Origin: Bradyrhizobium diazoefficiens
GTDB taxonomy: Bacteria > Pseudomonadota > Alphaproteobacteria > Rhizobiales > Xanthobacteraceae
Assembly (NCBI RefSeq): GCF_016599855.1
Contig: NZ_CP067041.1
Location: forward strand, 4,402,001-4,466,000
DNA length: 64,000 bases
Direction: 5' to 3'
Below are positions 37,350-46,489 of the stretch, piece after piece. Made by a program: the position numbers and the translations under genes. Under the pieces are notes generated by a model, which did no database searches, was not told where the DNA came from, and worked only from the letters and a program-made list of their open reading frames with translations. Position 1 is the first letter of the stretch; every line of letters starts with the position of its first letter.

Positions 37350-37698
37350 TTCACCCCCCAGAACTACAGACACAGGCTCGACTTTTACGTCTGCGCAAGC
37401 AGCAGCCCACTGCCCGTTACGCGCTGCCTATTTCTCATTCTTGTGCGAATGTTTCTTATCGTTGCTGTGACCGACATTAAAAAATAACTTCAAATTTAAG
37501 AAGGAAAGCGGCCGCTATGTTGGACGAAACGCGGCGATTAGATGGCAGCCTTGAAAGGACTTGCTTTTGGGGCCGGGAGCGCGTCCGTTCGTCGTATCCG
37601 CGCTGTGTCCTCACGTTTGCACGGGCGCTATCCTGCACCGGACTGTTCCATGCGCCGCTCAAGGGCGCCAGATCCACCGGTCAACCTGACGTGGTTAC
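37350..37698. other. Intergenic region between the small protein and the gspC/N-like gene
   Basis: About 350 bases. AT-rich at 37425-37500 (ACATTAAAAAATAAC). This is probably the promoter of the small protein and the end of the type II operon. I see no gene or terminator I can defend. Confidence 0.4.
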
Positions 37699-38499
37699 CT
37701 AGCGCGGCCTCTGCATGCCTGGCCCCCCAGGTGGCGGGGGCGGCTGCAACGCGCGTTGCACGCCAGCGCTTGTCAACGTTTGGCCTGTCGTCTTGAAAGG
37801 GTTGACAAGGGCCGCTGGCGGCGAAGATGCGCTTGGCGCAGCCGTTGACCTTGCCGAAGCGACCATCGGCGCTGCCGTCCCGGCAAACATCGGTGCGGCT
37901 GGCCCCGGCTTGAGATCGGGGGGCGCCAAATCGAGGATGGCGCTATCCAGTCCCTTCGCCAGTTCGACCTGACGCGGGCGCACACTGCGCAGCATCCATC
38001 CCTTATGGTTCTCGCCCGTTTTCAGGCGCAGGATTTCCTTGCTCGCGGAATCGATGAAAAGGCCGATCCGTTCGCGCGATCCTGCAACTGTGCCAAGCAA
38101 GGACAGCTGAGGCTTCTCGGGTTCCGGCGGTTTGGGTGGCGGACCGACGGGCGCCGCCACAGGTCGGATCATCTCCACCGGCGGCGCCGGACGCCGGGAT
38201 GGCACAAACAATGGTTGATCGCGCGAAGCAGTCAAACGCGCCAGCGGAATCGCCCAGAGCGGATTGCCGCTCGTGATCTGCTCAACTGGGGGCGCAGTCG
38301 TGATCGCCGTTGCAGCCGTGCTGGGCACCGGCGCTGGCGGCGGAACAGCAACCGGCGCCGCCGTGACCGGCCTCGGCGAGAACAAATCGCCACCGGTCGG
38401 ATCGATGGTTTGCGCATCGACCGTCAGCGGCGCGTTCGTGGCCAGCGCCTCGGCGTTACCGATCAGCACCAAACCAATCAGCAAAGCAACAACGCGCAT
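37699..38499 (-). CDS. Type II secretion GspC/GspN-like periplasmic protein
   Basis: 266 residues from ATG 38499 (AAGGG seven bases upstream). Upstream ATGs in the same frame overlap the promoter motif and lack good sites. A signal or anchor helix is followed by a Pro/Ala-rich spacer, then PLFVPSRRPAPP and a compact domain LSLLGTVAGSRERIGLFIDSASKEILRLKTGENHKGWMLRSV that resembles the homology region of GspC and the PilP/GspN group. The tail is Pro/Ala-rich. GspC couples the inner-membrane platform to the secretin and helps choose cargo. It is last in gene order but has its own motif copy upstream. Confidence 0.75.
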   Translation of the reverse strand: MRVVALLIGLVLIGNAEALATNAPLTVDAQTIDPTGGDLFSPRPVTAAPVAVPPPAPVPSTAATAITTAPPVEQITSGNPLWAIPLARLTASRDQPLFVPSRRPAPPVEMIRPVAAPVGPPPKPPEPEKPQLSLLGTVAGSRERIGLFIDSASKEILRLKTGENHKGWMLRSVRPRQVELAKGLDSAILDLAPPDLKPGPAAPMFAGTAAPMVASARSTAAPSASSPPAALVNPFKTTGQTLTSAGVQRALQPPPPPGGPGMQRPR

Positions 38500-38581
38500 T
38501 TCCGCGCCCTTCCCCAAGGTGGACATGGCGGCGAGCAATAACGTTCGCATCTCTCGAAATTGTGACATTATCATTATAGGG

Positions 38582-38596
38582 CTAACATTGCGATCC
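38582..38596 (-). promoter_or_regulatory. Recurrent motif GGATCGCAATGTTAG, promoter of the gspC/N-like gene
   Basis: On the minus strand TTGATT, 18 bases, then TATAAT form a good sigma-70-type -35/-10 pair, with the motif inside the spacer. It lies 83 bases before the chosen ATG. This copy best shows how the motif could sit within a promoter. Confidence 0.55.
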
Positions 38597-38672
38597 AATC
38601 AAGTGACACCGGGACGCAGCATCGCGCCAACGCTAGTGCGCGTGCGGCCCGCATCTACCGAGCCCACATTGT

Positions 38673-39230
38673 TCATTTCTGGCTTTGGCGCTGTCCCGAG
38701 ACGCCAAGCTGCACACGCAGCTTTCCGCCCTGCGTCCAGGTTGACTGCGCCTGCACGACCAACTCGTCGACAAACAGAAACGGCATTCCCGCTTCGAGAT
38801 CGTACAGAAGCGGCTGGAGCTGTGTGGAATCGATCTCGAAGTTCGAGGTCGCTGTAATGAAGCCAGCTTTGGCTTTCGAGCCCTGGAGATCGACCTGCGA
38901 GGACAGTGTGTTCCCATTCACCCGCTTCGTCGCCGCCACGACGCGCTGGAGCAGCGCGGCGCCGGCGAGCGAGGCGCTGCTGCCCTCGAGGAATGGCGAG
39001 CCTGGCGGAACACGGACGGCAACCCGGGCCGCCGGGGCACGTTCCGGACCGCGAGCGTCCATCCGCGCCAGGGCTTCGAGGGTGGCGGCCGCCGCTCCAC
39101 GCCGCTCCAGGATGTCAAGCGCAGTGCCGATCGTGACGAACAGGAACAGCACGATGAGCGCAACGTAGGCGGCGGCCGCCGCGACCGGAAATCGTACGAG
39201 AAGGGTTTCGACCCGCTGCATGCTGATCAT
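38673..39230 (-). CDS. gspM: Type II secretion protein GspM
   Basis: 185 residues: one membrane helix (about 15-40) and a periplasmic ferredoxin-like domain of the T2SSM_b type (LLQRVVAATKRVNGNTLSSQVDLQGSKAKAGFITATSNFEIDSTQLQPLLYDLEAGMPFLFVDELVV). GspM stabilises GspL in the inner-membrane platform. It overlaps gspL by four bases. Confidence 0.85.
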   Translation of the reverse strand: MISMQRVETLLVRFPVAAAAAYVALIVLFLFVTIGTALDILERRGAAAATLEALARMDARGPERAPAARVAVRVPPGSPFLEGSSASLAGAALLQRVVAATKRVNGNTLSSQVDLQGSKAKAGFITATSNFEIDSTQLQPLLYDLEAGMPFLFVDELVVQAQSTWTQGGKLRVQLGVSGQRQSQK

Positions 39231-40300
39231 GTGCCTGACCCGAAATATGGCTTGAGCTTGGTTTCGATATGGAAACGATCGCCGGACTCGTTGGCGGCGT
39301 GCGTCGTCGGCGCGAAGAAACCCGCGCTGGAGAAATGTGGTGATTGCTCGAGGATGGAGATCAGGGATGGTGCGTCGCGGGTGACACCAACGATCTGCAA
39401 TTTGTCGCCCTCGATCCGGACCTCGGTCGCATAAGTATCCAGCGGCAACAGCGCCGACAGCGCTTCGATGACGAGCACACTAGAGGGCGAACCCTGCTTG
39501 CGCCGGATCAGGAGATCGAGCGGGGTGCCGCCCGAGCCGGTCTGATCGCCGCGCATGACTGCGCGCCGTTCAGCGATCCGCTGCAGGGTTTGCTGTTGCT
39601 GCGCGTCGTAGGAGTCGGCGACGAAACCGCCGAAGCCAAGCGACAGCATCGCCAGCAGACCGGTTGCCGCAAGCCCCGCGATCAAAGCAATGCGCATCCG
39701 GGTGCTTCCTGCCTGCTTGCCACTGCTCTGGTCAAGGACGGTGACCCGGCCGTGCTCGGGTGTCGAGGTCGATATCTCGACACTCGCTGCACCCAAATCG
39801 GCAAAGGCCTGCGCCAGAGAGGCCGCAGCGGCGCGCCCGGTCGTCACTACGGTCGTTGCAATTCGGTCGCTGGCGATGCCAAGCGGCGGGGTCCAGTGAA
39901 AGAGTGCCTCGCTCGCAGTCCAGGGCGTGAGCCGATCGATCTGCGCGCGAATAATCCCGTCGAGGAACTCGGCAGCACGACCAGGCAGCTCAATAGGGCG
40001 AAACACGAAACGGGTTGGCCGAAGCTGGAGATCTACAACGCCTCCGCGCACCGCGGCCGCCCATTGAGGGGAAAGCGTGTCGCCGACTGCGCCATCGGTC
40101 ACGTCGACTTGACACGGAGAAAGATCGGGATCGCCATTCCTCGTTTTCGGTGAAAAGCGCATCGTGAAGGCGCCGGTTTCCTCCTCGGCGACTTCGATTC
40201 GACGCACACGCTTCACGTTCACGAGCCGCGCGCTCACCACGCGGTCGACGGCGTCAATCCACAAGGATAGCGCAACCGTAAACTCACTCACAACACTCAT
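39227..40300 (-). CDS. gspL: Type II secretion protein GspL
   Basis: 357 residues. A cytoplasmic actin-like part (about 1-195; FIRPIELPGRA-like segment FVFRPIELPGRAAEFLDGIIRAQIDRLTPW) leads to one membrane helix (about 205-230) and a PilN-like periplasmic domain (LLPLDTYATEVRIEGDKLQIVGVTRDAPSLISILEQSPHF). GspL recruits the ATPase GspE to the membrane. Four-base overlaps with gspK and gspM show tight coupling. Confidence 0.87.
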   Translation of the reverse strand: MSVVSEFTVALSLWIDAVDRVVSARLVNVKRVRRIEVAEEETGAFTMRFSPKTRNGDPDLSPCQVDVTDGAVGDTLSPQWAAAVRGGVVDLQLRPTRFVFRPIELPGRAAEFLDGIIRAQIDRLTPWTASEALFHWTPPLGIASDRIATTVVTTGRAAAASLAQAFADLGAASVEISTSTPEHGRVTVLDQSSGKQAGSTRMRIALIAGLAATGLLAMLSLGFGGFVADSYDAQQQQTLQRIAERRAVMRGDQTGSGGTPLDLLIRRKQGSPSSVLVIEALSALLPLDTYATEVRIEGDKLQIVGVTRDAPSLISILEQSPHFSSAGFFAPTTHAANESGDRFHIETKLKPYFGSGT

Positions 40301-41229
40301 TTCTGTGCAGCCCCGGTAGATGGATCGATCTCATCCCGCCATGTGAACACCCGGTACGCCGTTTTCGCGCCGGGTCCGGAAAGCATGATGACCCCTTCCG
40401 ACGTGCTCTTTCGACCGTCGGGTAGACTGATCTGCATGCGAACGCGATAGGCGTCGCTCCCCGCCACCGTTGCACCGGCCACTCTGCCGCCGAGCGCGCC
40501 CACCACGAATTCCGGATCATTTGGCGGCAACGAGTCGCGCTGATTCAAGAATGCGTCGAGCTTTGCGGAAGTCATCTCGGGCAATGCGGCCATGACTTGC
40601 GGCGCGGCCTCCAGCACGTTGATCCCCGCAGTTCCGCTGTACACGGTCAAGTAGGGCCGTGCGCGCTCGAAAAGCGCCGCAGGCATGCCTAGCACCAGCG
40701 ATAGCTCATCGACGCTGCCGAAGGGAGCATGGCGTGGCAGGTAGCTCAATCCGGCGGCGGCATAGAGAGCGTCCTCAGTGTCTTGGCCGTTATGTCTTGG
40801 CGCGCTCCGCCACGCGACCACCCGGTCGGCAAATTGGCTGGCCAAATCGGGCTCGACGCCGAGGGCTGAGAACAGGCCACCGATCATGGACCGGGGAGCC
40901 ATGTTGAGATTGATGCATGCCGACTCCGCCTGATACTGGACCGTCACTCTTGCGTTCGCCAGCCCGAAGGCAAAGCCGCCATGGGTCGGGCGCAAAACCG
41001 TTGCGGGACCCGACAGCCTGTAAGCGGTCAACTCGATACCGGCCGTCGATACCATCTGGAGCTGCACGGGCGCATCCAATGCGGCGAGCGCAATGGCGGA
41101 CTGCGTCATATACACCGAGCCCACTAAGGCAAGAGTAGCCAGCGCGGCGAGCAGCCACAGGGCTGCGACCACGATGAACCCGCGCTGACCGGACCGCGAA
41201 CCTCCAGCTGTTGCATCGGCCTTGGTCAC
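40297..41229 (-). CDS. gspK: Type II secretion minor pseudopilin GspK
   Basis: 310 residues. The prepilin site RGFIVVAALWLLAALATLAL lacks Glu at +5, as is normal for GspK, the tip subunit that caps the pseudopilus. A large alpha domain follows (INLNMAPRSMIGGLFSALGVEPDLASQFADRVVAWR; GSVDELSLVLGM). It overlaps gspJ and gspL by four bases each. Confidence 0.92.
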   Translation of the reverse strand: MTKADATAGGSRSGQRGFIVVAALWLLAALATLALVGSVYMTQSAIALAALDAPVQLQMVSTAGIELTAYRLSGPATVLRPTHGGFAFGLANARVTVQYQAESACINLNMAPRSMIGGLFSALGVEPDLASQFADRVVAWRSAPRHNGQDTEDALYAAAGLSYLPRHAPFGSVDELSLVLGMPAALFERARPYLTVYSGTAGINVLEAAPQVMAALPEMTSAKLDAFLNQRDSLPPNDPEFVVGALGGRVAGATVAGSDAYRVRMQISLPDGRKSTSEGVIMLSGPGAKTAYRVFTWRDEIDPSTGAAQK

Positions 41230-41933
41230 CTTGCCTCCCGCGCGTTATTGTTCGGTTGCGCTGAAGTTTCTGCCGGGCGAGTATCGTCGGCCTGTTCGGG
41301 CTGCGGCATTCCCATCTCGGCGCGTATACGGACCGCGGTCGAAAGCACGATTCCCCGTTCACCGTCACGAACATCGAAGCGAACGGCGACGGGCAAACCG
41401 GCCCAACTTGGCCAGTTGCCGATCCACTCTCCATTGGGGCCATCATACGCAAAGGTGAGGCGCAATGGTGCGCGCAGCAGCACGACCGGATCCGCGAACG
41501 GTATCCGATCAACCAACGGATCCCCGGTCGGGAGCAGAACGAAAGGCGCGCGCGTTCGCACCAGAGCCCAACCATTGCGGTCGCTCGTTCCGGCGATCCG
41601 CACGATCTCTAAGCCCGGGCCATTGTTCGGACCGAGTGCCGAGCGCACGAATGTGACCGCCTCCTCGTCACCTCGAAAGAGCGCCGCATTGCTCGTTCGA
41701 TCGGCCGCCACGAACTCGGCCGCGGACAGGTCGGCTGCCAGGCGATCGAGTGCGATCGTCACCTGCTCGTTGCGCTGGGTCTGGAGCAGCCCGCGATTCC
41801 ACGGCGGCAACCATTCTCCCGTTACGCTCGCCAGCACGCCGAGCAGCAAACCCATCAGCGCAATGGCGACGAGCGCCTCGAACATGGTGAAGCCCGCAGT
41901 TGACCGCCACACCCTGGGCCGGAGCAGCCTCAT
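41226..41933 (-). CDS. gspJ: Type II secretion minor pseudopilin GspJ
   Basis: 235 residues with the prepilin cleavage motif AGFTMFEALVAIALMGLLLG (Glu +5 present) and the GspJ-like domain VTIALDRLAADLSAAEFV...LRLTFAYDGPNGEWIGNWP. The C-terminal tail is Pro/Asn/Gln-rich. It belongs to the tip complex with GspI and GspK. Confidence 0.9.
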   Translation of the reverse strand: MRLLRPRVWRSTAGFTMFEALVAIALMGLLLGVLASVTGEWLPPWNRGLLQTQRNEQVTIALDRLAADLSAAEFVAADRTSNAALFRGDEEAVTFVRSALGPNNGPGLEIVRIAGTSDRNGWALVRTRAPFVLLPTGDPLVDRIPFADPVVLLRAPLRLTFAYDGPNGEWIGNWPSWAGLPVAVRFDVRDGERGIVLSTAVRIRAEMGMPQPEQADDTRPAETSAQPNNNAREAR

Positions 41934-42340
41934 TGGCGCGGCTCCTCGCGATATTGCAGGCGCACGGTCTCGAGCGCTACGATCGCACCGGTCGGCGATT
42001 GCACGCGCAGCTCGATGCGGCGTGGAATGAAGGGCGACCCCGGAACCGCCGTGTCGTCATCCACAAATGGCGAGATCCGCATCTGCCAGCGATAACCGGC
42101 CTCCCTGCCCGCGAGCTCGGTCGGAAGCGGTTGGCCGCCCTGCGGCAGACGCGAGGCAATCAGCCGCGCGGTCTGCATTAATGCCGTATGCTGTTCGAGC
42201 TGCTGCGCGCCGCGCACGTTCCTGGCGACGAGCGAGCCGATCGCGGCGAGCACGATCGACACCAGCGCCAGTGCCACCACCGCCTCGATCATCGTGAAGC
42301 CGGCCTCACTGTGACGCCTGGACGATATCCTGCGCGACAA
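41930..42340 (-). CDS. gspI: Type II secretion minor pseudopilin GspI
   Basis: 136 residues, prepilin motif AGFTMIEAVVALALVSIVLA with Glu +5. RNVRGAQQLEQHTALMQTARLIASRL is a typical GspI helix. It overlaps the end of gspH by 35 bases and the start of gspJ by four. Confidence 0.9.
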   Translation of the reverse strand: MSRRISSRRHSEAGFTMIEAVVALALVSIVLAAIGSLVARNVRGAQQLEQHTALMQTARLIASRLPQGGQPLPTELAGREAGYRWQMRISPFVDDDTAVPGSPFIPRRIELRVQSPTGAIVALETVRLQYREEPRQ

Positions 42341-42830
42341 TATCTACCCCTCCCGTCAACCAGTTCACCCGCACATCGAAGCCGCTGCCGAGCCGCGTCA
42401 GCCGTATCGTTCCGCCGCAGGACATTCCACTCGGGAGGAACGTGATGGTCGACGGCACGTCTCGCCCGTTGCAGCGTCGCGGCAGCAGCGCATCGAACTC
42501 GACATCATCAGGCACCCTGATGAGGCGGGGGCTCGAGCCGGCCCTGATCGTTCGTCCCGGCGCATCGACGACGGCGCCGACTGCCAGACGGCGCCCCAGC
42601 GCCGCATTGCGATCGGCCTTGAGCAAGGTGGCGATCTGGATCGCATAGGCTTCCAGCTTTGGGCGCGACGTCGATATCGGCATGCGCGGCAGCGAAATGG
42701 CAATCAGCAGCGCCATGATCGCAAGCACGCAAACCATCTCCAGCAGCGTAAAGCCCGCCTCTCCGTGCGCGCGGCTACTTCGCTGCCGAGGTGATATCGC
42801 CAGCCGTTCCCGTTCCGCCTTCCTGGCCAT
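42306..42830 (-). CDS. gspH: Type II secretion minor pseudopilin GspH
   Basis: About 174 residues with the prepilin motif AGFTLLEMVCVLAIMALLIA and GspH-type IQIATLLKADRNAALGRRLAVGAVVDAPGRTI. The start is uncertain: ATG 42830 gives a 51-residue leader overlapping gspG by 56 bases. This is longer than usual, and no better start with a ribosome-binding site was found; a rare start codon nearer the gspG stop is possible. Confidence 0.87.
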   Translation of the reverse strand: MARKAERERLAISPRQRSSRAHGEAGFTLLEMVCVLAIMALLIAISLPRMPISTSRPKLEAYAIQIATLLKADRNAALGRRLAVGAVVDAPGRTIRAGSSPRLIRVPDDVEFDALLPRRCNGRDVPSTITFLPSGMSCGGTIRLTRLGSGFDVRVNWLTGGVDIVAQDIVQASQ

Positions 42831-43245
42831 CCGAACCGAGCGAGCGGATTTCGTAAGGATCCTTCTCCCCGGGTTGCTTGTAGACATAAGGATTGCCCCA
42901 TGGATCGTTGGGAACATTGCCGCCCTTCACATAGGGCCCGTTCCAGGACGACACGCCACTGACCGGATGCGCGAGCGCCGCGAGCCCTTCCGAGCCCGTG
43001 GGGAAGCGGCCGGCGTCGAGATAGAACAAATCGAGCGCACTGCTGAAACTCTGGATCTGGATCTTCGCCGCCTTCACTCGCGACTCGCTCAGATAATTGA
43101 GCACCCTTGGGCCGACCAACGCCATGATCATGCCGATGATGGTGATGACCACCAGCATCTCGACCAGCGTGAATCCCTCCTCCCCGCGGCGGCACCGGCG
43201 CCGCCTGGGTGGAGCGAACAGGCCCTTCCGCCGAAAGCCGATCAT
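42775..43245 (-). CDS. gspG: Type II secretion major pseudopilin GspG
   Basis: 156 residues. A basic 22-residue leader ends EEG/FTLVEMLVVITIIGMIMALVGP with Glu +5. The domain carries YYLD-type helix SALDLFYLDAGRFPTGSEGLAAL and the calcium-loop region SSWNGPYVKGGNVPNDPWGNPYVYKQPG. GspG is the main building block of the pseudopilus. The processing peptidase GspO/PilD must be elsewhere. Confidence 0.95.
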   Translation of the reverse strand: MIGFRRKGLFAPPRRRRCRRGEEGFTLVEMLVVITIIGMIMALVGPRVLNYLSESRVKAAKIQIQSFSSALDLFYLDAGRFPTGSEGLAALAHPVSGVSSWNGPYVKGGNVPNDPWGNPYVYKQPGEKDPYEIRSLGSDGQEGGTGTAGDITSAAK

Positions 43246-43261
43246 GCATATTCTCCCCTGT

Positions 43262-44479
43262 TCATCCGACGACTTGTGTTACCGACAACAGCGCCGTCAT
43301 CACCGAGACGATCAGCCCGCCGACGACGACGCTGATGAGGATGATTGCGGCCGGGCCGATGATGGCCACAAGACGGTCGAGCTGCCGCTGCAGCTTTTCC
43401 TCGTAAAACTCCGCGACGCGGCCCGACAGCGTCGGCAGCTGGCCGGTCTCCTCGCCAAGCCGCAGCATGCGCACCGCGACCGGCGGCAAGACGGCCGAGG
43501 CTGCCAACGCATCGGCGAGCCTGCCGCCATAGCGCACGCGATCGGCCATTGCCGCCCATGCCGGCGCGTCGCCCGTGGCGGTCATGATGTCGATCAGGAT
43601 GCGCAGCGTTGCCGTCAGCGTCACACCGCTGCCGAGCAGGATGCCGAGATTGCGCGAGAACAGCGCGGCGCGATGAAATTCCACGACCGTCGAGATCACG
43701 GGGAGTCGCGCGAGCTGCGTCACGACACCGGCGCGAACTGCCGGTCTACGCCAGGCCAGCCAGCCGCCGATGACGAGGATGCCGACCACGGCGCCGACCT
43801 CCAGGCCATGGCCCCGCAGCACGTCGGAAAGCGCGAGGAAGACCTCGATGACCGGGTCGGTCTTCGCGTTGAAGTCGCGCAGCACTGCGGAAAATTGCGG
43901 TAGCACGAAAGTCACGAAGAAGATCAGCACGCCCCCGGCCGCGAGCAGCACGAAGGCAGGATATTGCAAGGCTCCCGTCACCTTGCGGCGCAGGGCCTCG
44001 GCGCGCGTACGCTCGGTCCCGATCGTCTCCAGGATGAGATCCAGCCCGCCGGACATTTCCCCGACCCTGACCAGCGCAACATACATGGCCGGAAACAGCG
44101 CCGGCTCGCGCCCGAGCGCCTCGGCAAAGCTCTCGCCGGACATGATCGCATTCTTGATGTCGGTGATGACCGGGCGCAGCCGGCCGACATCCATGTCGTT
44201 GGCGAGCAGCTCGAGCGCGTCGTTGAGACGTGCACCCGCCTTCAACAGCAGGGCAAGGTCGCGGGTAAAGATGGTGACGTCCGCAGCGCTCGGTTTGGAC
44301 AGCGACAGCGAGGCCAGCGAAAGCGACCATCCCTTGGCTTGCTCCTCGGGGCCGGCGTCGATTGCGACCAGCCCGAGATATTCGATGCGCTGGGCGACCT
44401 CGGAGAGATTCGCCGCCGTGATCGAGCCGGAAACGACCTCGCCCTTCTGGGTCAGCGCGCGATAGCGGAAGTTCGGCAT
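43262..44479 (-). CDS. gspF: Type II secretion inner-membrane platform protein GspF
   Basis: 405 residues with two repeated T2SSF domains (about 65-190 and 270-395). Each contains the helix LARDLALLLKAGARLNDALELLANDM / FHRAALFSRNLGILLGSGVTLTATLRIL and membrane helices near 165-190, 215-240 and 370-395. GspF is the platform core on which pseudopilins are assembled by GspE. Sixteen bases separate it from gspG. Confidence 0.95.
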   Translation of the reverse strand: MPNFRYRALTQKGEVVSGSITAANLSEVAQRIEYLGLVAIDAGPEEQAKGWSLSLASLSLSKPSAADVTIFTRDLALLLKAGARLNDALELLANDMDVGRLRPVITDIKNAIMSGESFAEALGREPALFPAMYVALVRVGEMSGGLDLILETIGTERTRAEALRRKVTGALQYPAFVLLAAGGVLIFFVTFVLPQFSAVLRDFNAKTDPVIEVFLALSDVLRGHGLEVGAVVGILVIGGWLAWRRPAVRAGVVTQLARLPVISTVVEFHRAALFSRNLGILLGSGVTLTATLRILIDIMTATGDAPAWAAMADRVRYGGRLADALAASAVLPPVAVRMLRLGEETGQLPTLSGRVAEFYEEKLQRQLDRLVAIIGPAAIILISVVVGGLIVSVMTALLSVTQVVG

Positions 44480-44483
44480 CTCG

Positions 44484-46169
<1,686 letters not shown>

Positions 46170-46489
46170 GAACGTCTACCGGAAATTCTGAGAGCCGCCC
46201 AGAGCGGCGAGCGCGCCATTTACCTTACTTCTTCGGTTGGAAATGTGACGTTTCGATCCGCGGTACCTGCATATGGCCAGCCGGTCCCAACCGCGGCGCC
46301 AATCAACGCCCTGATACTCCTCCGCGATCCTTGCTCGATATATGTGAATATGTACCATATCTTATTGTGATTACCTCATCGCAAGAACATTGATAACACA
46401 TCACTGTCACAGGAGAGAGTTAAGCAAACGCCGTTCGGCCCGACCCGCCTCGAACGGCGGCAACGGGCAGCGCGTGAGTGGGGTAGACA
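46170..46489. other. Divergent promoter region, gspE operon / gspD
   Basis: About 320 bases with no gene. The segment 46335-46430 is AT-rich and should hold both promoters. On the minus strand GTTATCAATGTTC (46385-46397) keeps CAATGTT of the locus motif, 216 bases before gspE. The weak match and long spacing leave its role open. Confidence 0.45.
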
